Origin: Gammaproteobacteria bacterium
GTDB taxonomy: Bacteria; Pseudomonadota; Gammaproteobacteria; Pseudomonadales; Azotimanducaceae
Assembly: GCA_002694945.1 (NCBI GenBank)
Contig: NZNP01000009.1
Span: 19,593 to 34,355, forward strand
Reading direction: 5' to 3'
Length of the DNA stretch: 14,763 nucleotides
Shown: positions 1 to 8,091 of the stretch, piece after piece
How positions within the stretch are numbered: position 1 is the first letter of the stretch
Layout of the letters: every line of letters begins with the position of its first letter
The notes under the pieces: model-generated
Seen by the model: the letters and a program-made list of their open reading frames with translations, nothing else
Databases searched by the model: none
Told to the model about the DNA's origin: nothing
Made by a program: the position numbers and the translations under genes

Positions 1-2025
1 AAAGGGTTGGTTTATAAGAAAGCGGCCTGGGTCAATTGGGACCCGGTTGATCAGACAGTGCTAGCAAATGAACAGGTCATTGATGGTCGCGGTTGGCGAT
101 CGGATGCTCTCGTGGAACGTCGCGAATTAGCTCAGTGGTTCGTTAAAATCACTGACTATGCGGATGAACTGCTGGAATGCTTAGATGATTTAAAGGGATG
201 GCCTGAGAAGATCAAAACAATGCAACGCAATTGGATTGGTCGCTCGCAAGGTGTCGAAATCCGGTTTCCCATTCCGGATTCGGCAGAGACTCTCGACGTT
301 TACACCACGCGCCCGGACACATTGATTGGTGCGACCTATCTCGCAATCGCAGCGCAGCACCCGCTCGCTAAACAGGCAGCTTTTAATAACCCGGAGTTGC
401 AGGCTTTCCTTAATGAATGTAACCGTATCAAGGTTGCTGAAGCAGATATGGCGAAGCTTGAAAAGCAGGGGATGCCTACCGGGTTGTATGTTCAGCATCC
501 GCTGACAGGAGAACCAGTGCCGGTTTGGGTGGCCAATTTTGTCCTGATGGAATATGGGTCTGGGGCAGTTATGTCCGTACCCGGCCATGATCAGCGCGAC
601 TGGGAGTTTGCGAAAAAGTACCAGCTGCCAATAAAACAGGTTGTTAAACCGTATCCGGATAGCGATGAAGTTTGTAATTTGGAGACAGAAGCCTTTACGG
701 CACGTGGCGAGCTAATCAATTCGGGAGAGTTTGACGGTTTGAATTTTGATGCAGGATTCGCTGCCGTATCAGAGGCATTGGCTAGTCGCGGGTTGGGAGG
801 AAAACAGGTCAATTATCGATTGCGGGATTGGGGTGTTTCCAGACAACGATACTGGGGTTGTCCTATTCCTATTATCAATTGCGATACATGTGGTGCTGTG
901 CCTGTGCCGGACCAAGATCTTCCAGTTGTATTGCCTACCGATGTAGCGTTTGAGGGAGTCGGGTCTCCGATCAAAAAAATGAGAGACTGGTATCAGACGA
1001 CTTGTCCCAAATGCGGCGGAGATGCCGAAAGGGAAACTGACACTTTTGACACTTTCATGGAGTCTTCGTGGTACTACGCCAGATTTGCTAGCAGTGACTC
1101 TGATTCGGCTATGCTAGACGAGCGCGCTAAATACTGGAGTCCGGTTGATCACTATGTCGGAGGAGAGGAACACGCAATTCTCCATCTTCTCTACGCAAGG
1201 TTTTTTCATAAGGTGATGCGAGATGAGGGGTTGGTCGAGGGTGATGAGCCTTTTCAAAAATTACTTTCTCTTGGCATGGTATTGCAAGGCGGCACCAAGA
1301 TGTCTAAATCTGCTGGTGATGCCGGCGATCCGCAACATCTCATGGATCAGTTTGGAGCAGATGCTGTTCGGATGGCAATGATGTTCTCTGCACCCCCCGA
1401 CCAATCTTTCGAGTGGTCAGAACATGGAGTAGAGTCTGCCAACCGATGGATTAGAACCCGTCTCTGGAACAGCTGCATTAGCCACCTTGGAGCTGGATCA
1501 GTGCCGGAAATAGATGCTTCCGCATTGACCTCGCATCAGAAAGAATTGCGCCGATTGACTCACGAGACTCTGGCCAAATGTGAGGATGATTTTGGCAGAC
1601 GCCTTGCGTTTAATACGATTGTAGCCGCGGCTATGTCATTGATGAACCAGATCATTAAATTTGAAGATGACTCGCCGCAGGGTCGTGCGGTCGTTCGAGA
1701 AGCTCTAACTACTGCGGTTCTAGTGATGTCGCCGATAATCCCTCATGCCTGTCATGAGCTCTGGCGCCGGCTAGGTCATGGCGCTCTTGAACAAGCTAAA
1801 TGGCTTGAGGTTGATGAAAAAGCACTCGAGAAAACCGTAGTTGAGCTAGTTGTCCAAGTCGGCGGGAAAATGCGCGGCAAGGTTGAAGTAAGGCCCGATG
1901 CGTTAGAAGATGAGGTTGTAGCCGCCGCAAGAGAGATCGAGAATGTTGAAAAGTTTCTTTTGGACAAGACGATACGTAAGATTATCTTTGTGCCTAATAA
2001 AATCTTGAATTTTGTTGTTGGGTAA
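1..2025 (+). CDS. leuS: Leucyl-tRNA synthetase, 5'-truncated by window edge
   Basis: Charges tRNA-Leu with leucine in the cytoplasm. The frame is open from base 1, so the true start and the HIGH motif lie outside the window; about 674 residues are visible. Seen in order: a stretch closely resembling E. coli LeuRS (TVLANEQVIDG, then MQRNWIGRS), the CP1 editing domain with its Thr-rich TTRPDT (304-321) and the VPGHDQRD motif (583-600, editing aspartate), a zinc-type region with CDTC and CPKC pairs, SSWYYARF, the KMSKS loop (1297-1311), the anticodon-binding helices, and a C-terminal tail with VGGKMRGK. Odd points: GMVL is followed after only QGGT by KMSKS, so the leucine-specific domain of E. 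coli and Pseudomonas LeuRS is missing; the usual GGIEHA reads GGEEHA (1159-1176); and KMSKS is followed by AGDAGDP rather than the usual KNNG-DP type. Identity is certain. Confidence 0.97.
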   Translation, partial: KGLVYKKAAWVNWDPVDQTVLANEQVIDGRGWRSDALVERRELAQWFVKITDYADELLECLDDLKGWPEKIKTMQRNWIGRSQGVEIRFPIPDSAETLDVYTTRPDTLIGATYLAIAAQHPLAKQAAFNNPELQAFLNECNRIKVAEADMAKLEKQGMPTGLYVQHPLTGEPVPVWVANFVLMEYGSGAVMSVPGHDQRDWEFAKKYQLPIKQVVKPYPDSDEVCNLETEAFTARGELINSGEFDGLNFDAGFAAVSEALASRGLGGKQVNYRLRDWGVSRQRYWGCPIPIINCDTCGAVPVPDQDLPVVLPTDVAFEGVGSPIKKMRDWYQTTCPKCGGDAERETDTFDTFMESSWYYARFASSDSDSAMLDERAKYWSPVDHYVGGEEHAILHLLYARFFHKVMRDEGLVEGDEPFQKLLSLGMVLQGGTKMSKSAGDAGDPQHLMDQFGADAVRMAMMFSAPPDQSFEWSEHGVESANRWIRTRLWNSCISHLGAGSVPEIDASALTSHQKELRRLTHETLAKCEDDFGRRLAFNTIVAAAMSLMNQIIKFEDDSPQGRAVVREALTTAVLVMSPIIPHACHELWRRLGHGALEQAKWLEVDEKALEKTVVELVVQVGGKMRGKVEVRPDALEDEVVAAAREIENVEKFLLDKTIRKIIFVPNKILNFVVG

Positions 2026-2503
2026 ATTTCTACCAACGATCTTGCTGATAGTCCTCATAGGAGGCTGCGGCTTTCAATTGCGCAGTGCAGACATTAGCGG
2101 TCTAGAAGCGATCAGTCTGAGTGGTCAAGCTGCTGGTGGCCTGCGACGTGAACTGGAAGCATTTCTCGAAGCCAATGACGTAAAGTCTGTAGCACCAGGA
2201 CCCAACATCGTCGATGTTAGGCTGCTCGATGTTCGCAGTAGCAGGCGTCCTGTCGCTACCTCGGTTCGTATGGACGCAGCACAATATGAGCTACGTCTTG
2301 AAGTTGATGTTGTGCTGATCCTAGACGGAAAGCCTGTGGTAGCTGATTTTTCGCTAGCCGCGCAGCGCATCTACTCCCTGGATTCACTTAACCTTTCTGG
2401 CAGTTATGAGGAGGAGCAGCTCTTGATGTCGGAAATTAGGGAAGAGATTGTGAATCTAATTGTCTTTCGGCTGGAAGCCTGGCTGCAAGCAACTAATCGC
2501 TGA
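2012..2503 (+). CDS. lptE: LPS-assembly lipoprotein LptE (RlpB)
   Basis: Outer-membrane lipoprotein that plugs the LptD barrel and helps place LPS in the outer leaflet. The protein is about 163 residues, somewhat shorter than E. coli LptE (193). It begins with a hydrophobic signal peptide (PTILLIVLIGG) and a lipobox IGGC followed by GFQLR, which matches the GCGFxLR start of mature LptE proteins; the Cys would be lipidated. The rest has the alternating beta-rich pattern of the family. The start is unusual: an in-frame stop at 2006-2008 leaves only three consecutive TTG codons (2012, 2015, 2018), or an ATT at 2009, as candidates. All overlap the end of leuS, and no Shine-Dalgarno is visible. 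Translation is therefore probably coupled to leuS. The position between leuS and holA is the classic one for this gene. Confidence 0.92.
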   Translation: MLLGKFLPTILLIVLIGGCGFQLRSADISGLEAISLSGQAAGGLRRELEAFLEANDVKSVAPGPNIVDVRLLDVRSSRRPVATSVRMDAAQYELRLEVDVVLILDGKPVVADFSLAAQRIYSLDSLNLSGSYEEEQLLMSEIREEIVNLIVFRLEAWLQATNR

Positions 2504-2507
2504 TTCC

Positions 2508-3539
2508 ATGAAAATTTATCCCGACAAACTAGTCGCTGACCTTAAAGCGCGAATGCATAAGCTTTACATCGTAAGTGGAGATGAACAGCTGCTGGTTCAG
2601 GAAACAACTGACCTCATTCGACGAGCCCTACGCGCTAGAGGCTTCTATGAAAGAGAGCTGTTCCACGCGGAGGCTAGTTTCGATTGGAACACTCTTCTTC
2701 AAAGTGCTGGTAGCCTTTCCTTGTTTGCTGAAAAAAAACTGCTGGAAGTTCGGTTACCTTCGGGAAAGCCCGGTGATCAGGGGGGCAAGATGTTGACACG
2801 ATTACTCGAACAGTTAGACGAGGACAATGTGTTGCTTCTGGTTTTGCCGAGGGCAGGCCAGGATATACAGAGAACCCGTTGGTTTAAGTCACTTGAGGCC
2901 TTTGGGGCTTTTATTCAAATTTGGCCGATCGAAGCAAAGGATTTGCCCAGGTGGTTGGGGAATCGCTGTAAGCAGGCAGGTTTGACAGTTACGCAGGATG
3001 CGCTGCGCCTTATGGCTGAGCGTGTTGAAGGTAATCTTCTCGCAGCCGTCCAAGAGGTGGAACGCCTTAGGCTTACTGTGGCCGATGGTCGTGTAGATTT
3101 GCTGGAAGTCACCGAAGGGGTTGCAGATAGCGCTCGTTATGATGTCTTCAAATTACTCGATAATGCGATGGCGGGTAATTCGGTGAAATGTGTACGAATG
3201 ATCCGCGGACTCAAAGCAGAGGGCATAGAGATTATGTACATAATCTCTATGCTCGCCAGGGAGTTAAGAAGCCTTGAAAAAATGGCCTCCGATTTGGCTC
3301 TTGGTCAGAGCCGACAAGTTGTATTTAAGCAAGCGCGAGTCTGGAAGAATAGAGAAGCGTTTGTGTCTCGCTGTCTGGAACGTCACTCATCTGCTGCGCT
3401 GAGGGCTATGATAGCGTCGATCGGTCACATCGATAGAATGGTCAAAGGTTTGGAAGCAGGAGACCCTTGGCGGGTTCTGCAGAACATATTTTTACACTTG
3501 TCGGGTAGTGAGGTCATTAAGTCAGCTAGAGTAGTTTGA
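2508..3539 (+). CDS. holA: DNA polymerase III subunit delta
   Basis: The delta subunit of the clamp loader opens the beta sliding clamp during replication. Starting at ATG 2508 gives 343 residues, the length of E. coli HolA. The frame is open further upstream to a TTG at 2460, but that would overlap lptE and add residues unlike the family. Family-like stretches seen: YIVSGDEQLLVQE near the N-terminus, SLFAEKKLLEVRLPSG, a region ending in EGNLLAAVQEVERL, and DSARYDVFKLLDNAMAG before the C-terminal collar domain. The start lies 4 bases after the lptE stop with no clear Shine-Dalgarno, so coupling is likely. A perfect 30-bp palindrome (3223-3252) lies within the frame in the collar domain, at residues about 239-249 (GIEIMYIISML). 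Confidence 0.95.
   Translation: MKIYPDKLVADLKARMHKLYIVSGDEQLLVQETTDLIRRALRARGFYERELFHAEASFDWNTLLQSAGSLSLFAEKKLLEVRLPSGKPGDQGGKMLTRLLEQLDEDNVLLLVLPRAGQDIQRTRWFKSLEAFGAFIQIWPIEAKDLPRWLGNRCKQAGLTVTQDALRLMAERVEGNLLAAVQEVERLRLTVADGRVDLLEVTEGVADSARYDVFKLLDNAMAGNSVKCVRMIRGLKAEGIEIMYIISMLARELRSLEKMASDLALGQSRQVVFKQARVWKNREAFVSRCLERHSSAALRAMIASIGHIDRMVKGLEAGDPWRVLQNIFLHLSGSEVIKSARVV
3223..3252. repeat. Perfect 30-bp palindrome inside holA
   Basis: The half-site GCATAGAGATTATGT is followed directly by its exact reverse complement ACATAATCTCTATGC, with no spacer. The symmetry breaks at 3222/3253. In mRNA it would fold as a stem of about 13 bp with a GUAC loop; as DNA it could extrude a cruciform. It stays in frame with holA. 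Confidence 0.97.
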
Positions 3540-3729
3540 TTAGAGCTAGGTGCCTACTTCAGGATGACTTGAAAATAGGCTATCCTTTCGTTCCCGCCTA
3601 TTCTTGGTAATTCTCCACGGTCTAGTGTGTTGAGGCAAAGAGCGATGCGTGAGCGTCACGGCCTTATAGGAAAGCGGTGTTTTTTTTTGAAAGAGCGGAT
3701 AAGTTCGCAAAGATTTAGGTATAGCAGTA
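3540..3729. other. Intergenic gap between holA and cobS
   Basis: No convincing gene or tRNA is seen. Structure present: an inverted repeat AATAGGC (3574-3580) / GCCTATT (3596-3602) with a 15-base loop; a compact hairpin CGTGA-GCG-TCACG (3648-3660); and a T-run near 3680-3688, about 20 bases past that hairpin, so not a textbook intrinsic terminator. TTGAAA just after the T-run could be a -35, but the matching -10 (AAGATT after 17 bases) is weak. No cobalamin riboswitch B12-box (GCCACTG) was found in this leader. A weak AGG lies about 10 bases before the cobS ATG. Confidence 0.6.
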
Positions 3730-4710
3730 ATGACTGAAAAAATTGGAGCTCTTGAAGGAGATGGTATCCCCAATACAAAGGTCGATGTCAGAGAGACTTT
3801 CGGGCTGGATGTAGATCTGGAGGTTCCTGCGTTCTCCGAACCTTCAGATCATGTACCACCGATTGATGAAAACTACCTATTCAATCATGAAACGACGCTG
3901 GCCATTCTTGCAGGATACGCCTACAACCGACGTTGTATGATCCAGGGTTATCACGGTACAGGTAAATCGACACATGTAGAGCAAATTGCAGCGCGGCTCA
4001 ATTGGCCTTGTATCCGAATCAATCTTGACAGTCATGTTAGTCGTATAGACCTGGTAGGCAAGGACGCAATTGTTTTGAAGGATGGCAAACAGGTAACTGA
4101 GTTTCGTGAAGGATTACTACCCTGGGCACTGCAACGCGCCTGCTCGATCGTCTTTGATGAATATGATGCGGGTAGGCCAGATGTCATGTTTGTTATCCAG
4201 CGCGTTCTTGAAGTAGAGGGTAAGCTTACACTTCTAGATCAGAGCAAAGTGATAAGCCCTCATGATTCCTTCCGCATGTTTGCTACCACGAACACTATTG
4301 GTCTGGGCGATCCAACCGGGCTCTATCACGGAACGCAACAGATAAATCAAGGCCAGATGGACCGCTGGAACATCGTCACGACTTTGAATTATCTCGAGCG
4401 GGAAAAAGAAACCGACATTATTGCATCAAAGGTATCAGATCTTGATCGCATGACGGTCGCCAATATGGTTTCTGTTGCCAATTTGACCCGTCAGGGCTTC
4501 ATGAATGGTGACATTTCGATCGTCATGTCTCCCCGCACCGTGCTGATGTGGGCGGAAAATACGAGGATCTTTAATGATTTCGGCTTCGCCTTCCGCCTCA
4601 CGTTCTTGAACAAGTGTGACGAGACAGAAAGGACAATAGTTGCGGAATATTACCAGCGTTGTATGGGTGAAGAATTGCCCGAGTCCAGCGCGCACGTTGT
4701 GCTTGCCTGA
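3730..4710 (+). CDS. cobS: CobS-type AAA+ ATPase (aerobic cobaltochelatase subunit)
   Basis: AAA+ motor that, with CobT and the catalytic CobN, drives ATP-dependent cobalt insertion into hydrogenobyrinate a,c-diamide in aerobic B12 synthesis. This is the CobS of the Pseudomonas denitrificans/Brucella system, not cobalamin synthase. The 326 residues match the family length. Visible: Walker [10 protein letters not shown] (73-81), long conserved blocks ([19 protein letters not shown] at 101-119, [17 protein letters not shown] at 191-207), Walker B IVFDEYD (140-146), sensor-1 TTN (186-188), and SPRT (267-270) in the lid domain. The first 20 or so residues extend beyond what I recall for alphaproteobacterial CobS. 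cobT follows after 20 bases, so the two are co-transcribed. Family assignment is very secure. The substrate is inferred only, because no cobN is present in the window. Confidence 0.93.
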   Translation: MTEKIGALEGDGIPNTKVDVRETFGLDVDLEVPAFSEPSDHVPPIDENYLFNHETTLAILAGYAYNRRCMIQGYHGTGKSTHVEQIAARLNWPCIRINLDSHVSRIDLVGKDAIVLKDGKQVTEFREGLLPWALQRACSIVFDEYDAGRPDVMFVIQRVLEVEGKLTLLDQSKVISPHDSFRMFATTNTIGLGDPTGLYHGTQQINQGQMDRWNIVTTLNYLEREKETDIIASKVSDLDRMTVANMVSVANLTRQGFMNGDISIVMSPRTVLMWAENTRIFNDFGFAFRLTFLNKCDETERTIVAEYYQRCMGEELPESSAHVVLA

Positions 4711-4730
4711 GTACGCCGCCGGGATAGATC

Positions 4731-6578
4731 GTGACGCCGGAAGATTCCACTGAGGTATTTAAACAAGCGGTAACCGCGACCATGCGGGCAATATCCGGGG
4801 ACGATGAGCTCGTCGTTACTTTTGGTCGTGGTAAGCCTTACTTGCAGGGCTCTCGCGCAAGAGTGCCACTGCCCGAGTCTGGCCTCTCGCAGGATAATCT
4901 AGCTGCGTTGCGCGGTACCTCTGATACTTTCGCTCTGCGGACACGCTTCCATGATGAATCGTTGCATCGAGTCGGGCGACCCCACGCCGGCACAGCCCAA
5001 GAAGTCTTCGATGCTGTTGAAGAGGCAAGAATAGCTTGTATAGGCAGTTATCTCATGAAAGGTGTTGGAGATAATCTGCAGGCGAATCTTGCGCAGCATT
5101 GCGTGAATAACAGCTATCAGGATATTCAGAACCAGAGTGAAGCTCCGCTGAGCGAAGCGCTGAATATGTTGATTCGAGAGAAAGTGACAGGTCGTAAACC
5201 TCCGCAGGGTGGGGACGTCGTACTCGATCTTTGGCGAGACCATCTGGAATACTCGCTAGGCGATGATCTCGAAGATCTCGATAACCTAATGTTTGATCAG
5301 GAAGCATTTGCAGAACTCGCCCAGAAAATGATTACCGACCTTGGTTTGACGGACGAATATGGTGAAGAAAGTGCCGAGGGTGAGGCCGAAGAAGAAGGCG
5401 AGCAGGAAGAGGAAATGCAGCCCGACTCGGGGGAAGAGATGGCCGATCAGGATATGAGCGGCGACTCTGACCTGGCAGACGCCATAGAAGGCGAAGTGCC
5501 TATGGATATGGACGCCATGGATATGGCTGAAATGGAAGGCGATGAAGACGAACCAGGCGCACCTCCAGACGCAGCGGCAGAAAAGAACTGGTTGCGTCCT
5601 AGAGAGAGCGATTACAGTGCTTTTACAACAGAGTTTGATGAAACAGTCTTCGCTGCCGAATTGTGTGATCCAGTAGAACTGGAGAGACTCCGAGGTGTGC
5701 TGGACAAGCACTTGCAGAATTCTCAGATCGTGATCAGTAAATTGGCTAACAGGCTCCAGCGAAAGTTGATGGCGCAACAAAACAGAACCTGGGAGTTTGA
5801 CCTCGACGAGGGCATGCTTGATACGTCTAAGCTGACCAGCATCATCATGGATCCATTCCAGCCACTCGCGTTCAAACAGGAAAAAGATATGAATTTCCGG
5901 GACACGGTCGTCAGCCTGCTAATTGATAGCTCAGGTTCTATGCGTGGTCGCTCGATTACTATTGCAGCGATGTGTGCGGATATCCTGGGCCGAACTCTGG
6001 AGCGTTGTTCTGTCAAGGTGGAGATTTTAGGGTTTACAACCCGCGCGTGGCGTGGGGGTCAGTCGAGAGAGCTCTGGTTACAGCAAGGGAAACGGGCCCA
6101 ACCTGGTCGTTTGAATGACCTGAGACATATTATTTACAAAGCTGCGGACCTTCCTTGGCGTCGTTGCAGGAGTAATCTAGGCTTGATGATGCGAGAAGAA
6201 TTGCTTAAAGAGAATATTGATGGAGAAGCGTTGCTATGGGCGCACAATCGCATTGTGGGTCGGCCTGAAGATCGGAAGATACTCATGGTTATTTCCGATG
6301 GGTTACCGGTCGATAATTCGACGTTGTTAGTAAACCCGAGCAACTTCCTTGAACAGCATCTGAAGTATGCGATTGATCAGATTGAGAACCATTCACCAGT
6401 TGAGCTGGTTGCGATAGGGATTGGGCACGACGTCACGCACCATTATCGTCGCGCGGTAACGATTACCGATGCCGAACAGTTGGGCGATGCGATGACCGAG
6501 CAGTTGGTTGATTTGTTCGATGAAGAATCCAATAAAAAACTGCAACCCCTGATAATCCCGAGCACGCATGTTGCCTGA
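4731..6578 (+). CDS. cobT: CobT-type VWA protein (aerobic cobaltochelatase subunit)
   Basis: Partner of CobS in the AAA+/VWA chaperone module of cobaltochelatase; not the DMB phosphoribosyltransferase also called CobT. 615 residues, close to the known size of about 630. The GTG start is supported because [20 protein letters not shown] residues typical of CobT begin about nine residues in; a GGGA lies about 8 bases upstream. Layout: conserved N-terminal domain (1 to about 205); a strongly acidic linker (about 211-283) with roughly 30 Asp/Glu and a Met/Asp-rich patch; and a C-terminal VWA domain with the MIDAS motif DSSGSM (399-404) and a second acidic site VISDG (D523). The MIDAS site should bind Mg2+ and engage the ATPase ring. 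It overlaps the Nudix gene by 11 bases. The family is secure; the client metal and substrate are not shown by the sequence. Confidence 0.92.
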   Translation: MTPEDSTEVFKQAVTATMRAISGDDELVVTFGRGKPYLQGSRARVPLPESGLSQDNLAALRGTSDTFALRTRFHDESLHRVGRPHAGTAQEVFDAVEEARIACIGSYLMKGVGDNLQANLAQHCVNNSYQDIQNQSEAPLSEALNMLIREKVTGRKPPQGGDVVLDLWRDHLEYSLGDDLEDLDNLMFDQEAFAELAQKMITDLGLTDEYGEESAEGEAEEEGEQEEEMQPDSGEEMADQDMSGDSDLADAIEGEVPMDMDAMDMAEMEGDEDEPGAPPDAAAEKNWLRPRESDYSAFTTEFDETVFAAELCDPVELERLRGVLDKHLQNSQIVISKLANRLQRKLMAQQNRTWEFDLDEGMLDTSKLTSIIMDPFQPLAFKQEKDMNFRDTVVSLLIDSSGSMRGRSITIAAMCADILGRTLERCSVKVEILGFTTRAWRGGQSRELWLQQGKRAQPGRLNDLRHIIYKAADLPWRRCRSNLGLMMREELLKENIDGEALLWAHNRIVGRPEDRKILMVISDGLPVDNSTLLVNPSNFLEQHLKYAIDQIENHSPVELVAIGIGHDVTHHYRRAVTITDAEQLGDAMTEQLVDLFDEESNKKLQPLIIPSTHVA

Positions 6579-7125
6579 TGATCGACGTTTGCCAATTCTT
6601 AATCTTTTGGCAGATTACAAAGAGCAATATCCGTTAGAGTCTGAAACGGTCGAACAATATCGGCAATTCGTGTTAAATCATCCCGATTGCTTTGAGCGAA
6701 GCCTATTGTCAGGTCATGTAACCGGTTCCGCCCTGGTGCTCGATTCTTGCAGGAAGAGAGTTCTTTTGACTCATCATAGGAAGTTAAACCGGTGGCTCCA
6801 GCCTGGTGGACATGCAGATGGGGATGCTGATGTCATGCAGGTCGCGATGCGAGAAACGCGAGAAGAGACTGGACTCGCGTTAATCAGGCCTTTAACGGGA
6901 GCGCTACTGGATGTTGATATTCATTCCATTCCGGCTCGTCCTGGTGAGCCAAAGCACTTCCATTATGACTGCAGGTTTTTACTGGGCTCGGGGGCCTCGG
7001 ATAATTTCACGGTCAGTGAAGAATCCAATGATTTGGCGTGGGTTTCCATGGGTGATATTGGGGCATACACCACAGAGCAGTCCATTATCAGGATGCTTGA
7101 AAAGGCCCGACGTTTTATTCCTTGA
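6568..7125 (+). CDS. Nudix hydrolase
   Basis: Predicted hydrolase of a nucleoside diphosphate linked to another moiety (Nudix superfamily); the substrate is unknown. 185 residues. An N-terminal helical part is followed by the Nudix domain: [14 protein letters not shown] leads into the Nudix box G81 to L103, ending in RETREETGL. This supplies the REUxEExGU half with the metal-binding pair E99/E100. The box glutamate expected six residues after G81 is replaced by A87, with D86 and D88 on either side. The PGGHxDGD form is one I associate with a distinct Nudix subfamily. A later [10 protein letters not shown] strand fits the fold. The ATG lies inside the end of cobT (11-base overlap), which implies translational coupling and an operon with cobS and cobT. 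No known Nudix step in cobalt insertion explains this linkage. Confidence 0.88.
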   Translation: MLPDDRRLPILNLLADYKEQYPLESETVEQYRQFVLNHPDCFERSLLSGHVTGSALVLDSCRKRVLLTHHRKLNRWLQPGGHADGDADVMQVAMRETREETGLALIRPLTGALLDVDIHSIPARPGEPKHFHYDCRFLLGSGASDNFTVSEESNDLAWVSMGDIGAYTTEQSIIRMLEKARRFIP

Positions 7126-7146
7126 ACAGTCGTCGTGATAGTTTCT

Positions 7147-8091
7147 CTAGAAAAGATGGCACGCGACCTGCCGGCTATTTGGGGTTGCAATCAATTCGGG
7201 TGTTTCTACTCGGCAGCGGTCCATGACTTTGGGGCAACGATCAGCAAAACGGCAACCATGCCTAACGTTCACAGGTGAGGTAACTTCCCCATCAATGGTT
7301 CGATAGATCCGCTCTCTTTCTGTAGCCGGATCTGGCTCGGGATTTGACTCGACCAACAGTTGTGTATAAGGATGCTTTGGTTCGAAGAACACTTCATTGG
7401 CAGGCCCCACTTCGACTAAAGACCCCAGATACATCACGGCCATTCTGTCAGAGACATAGCGGACCATGGAAAGATCGTGCGCGATAAACAGGAGAGTCAG
7501 CCCCAGTGATTGTTTAAGTTCGTCCAGCAGGTTGATTACCTGTGCCTGTACTGACACGTCTAGCGCTGATATAGGCTCGTCGCAGACAATAAAGTTTGGT
7601 TCGATAATCATTGCACGAGCGATACCTATTCTCTGACGTTGTCCGCCCGAAAATTCATGAGGGTAACGTGACATGTGATCGACGTTTAAGCCGACTCGGC
7701 CTAACCAGTGAGCGACTCTTTCTATAGCATCCTTGTCGGGAATGCCCTGCATCCTAAGGCCTTCACTGACGATATCTAGAACCGTCATTCGAGGATTCAA
7801 AGAGGAGTAGGGGTCTTGGAAAATCATCTGCATTTCGCGGGAAAATCTCAGGTGGTCATTAGCCGAAAACCGTTTTGGTAAGAGTTCACCTTGATAGAAG
7901 GCATCACCTGACGTTTTATCGTGTAAACCAATCAATGTTTTTCCGAACGTAGACTTGCCCGAGCCGCTCTCACCAACTAATCCAAGAATTTCGTTTTCAG
8001 CAATGTTGAGGGAAATTCCATCGACTGCGTGCAAAGTTTGACCGCGGCCTAGGTAAAAATGTTTCTTTAAGGAGTCTGTTTTAACGAGCAC
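7147..8091 (-). CDS. oppF: Peptide ABC transporter ATP-binding protein (OppF/DppF type)
   Basis: Second ATPase of the peptide importer, acting on the cytoplasmic face of the OppBC permease. The GTG at 8091-8089 gives 314 residues, a family-like N-terminus (LVKTDSLKKHF), and a GAGG ribosome binding site about 7 bases upstream; it overlaps the end of oppD by 11 bases. The frame is open to an ATG at 8214, but that would put 41 foreign-looking residues in front. Visible: Walker A GESGSGKST (40-48), Q-loop Q92 in FQDPYSSLNP, signature SGGQRQR (148-154), Walker B ending in D171-E172, and H-loop H205. The C-terminal oligopeptide/dipeptide-type extension carries a Cys cluster (GCRFADRCP...DRC). It is the last gene of the operon and converges on the Nudix gene with 21 bases between stops. 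No clear terminator is seen there. Confidence 0.93.
   Translation of the reverse strand: MLVKTDSLKKHFYLGRGQTLHAVDGISLNIAENEILGLVGESGSGKSTFGKTLIGLHDKTSGDAFYQGELLPKRFSANDHLRFSREMQMIFQDPYSSLNPRMTVLDIVSEGLRMQGIPDKDAIERVAHWLGRVGLNVDHMSRYPHEFSGGQRQRIGIARAMIIEPNFIVCDEPISALDVSVQAQVINLLDELKQSLGLTLLFIAHDLSMVRYVSDRMAVMYLGSLVEVGPANEVFFEPKHPYTQLLVESNPEPDPATERERIYRTIDGEVTSPVNVRHGCRFADRCPKVMDRCRVETPELIATPNSRQVACHLF

Noticed and set aside
2460..2507. Upstream TTG extension of holA
   Set aside because: It would overlap lptE and add 16 residues unlike HolA; ATG 2508 gives the exact family length.
3540..3729. Cobalamin riboswitch upstream of cobS
   Set aside because: The gap is short and contains no B12-box GCCACTG or recognisable riboswitch core.
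3546..3773. Minus-strand open frame of 75 codons across the holA-cobS gap
   Set aside because: It runs into the cobS start, has no domain or plausible ribosome binding site, and its composition is unlike a real protein.
5286..5780. Antisense open frame of 164 codons opposite cobT
   Set aside because: It mirrors the acidic, biased codons of the cobT linker, has no recognisable domain, and cobT is clearly real on the other strand.
7110..7146. Bidirectional terminator between the Nudix gene and oppF
   Set aside because: Only a 5-bp CGACG/CGTCG pairing with a long loop, and no proper T-run on either side.
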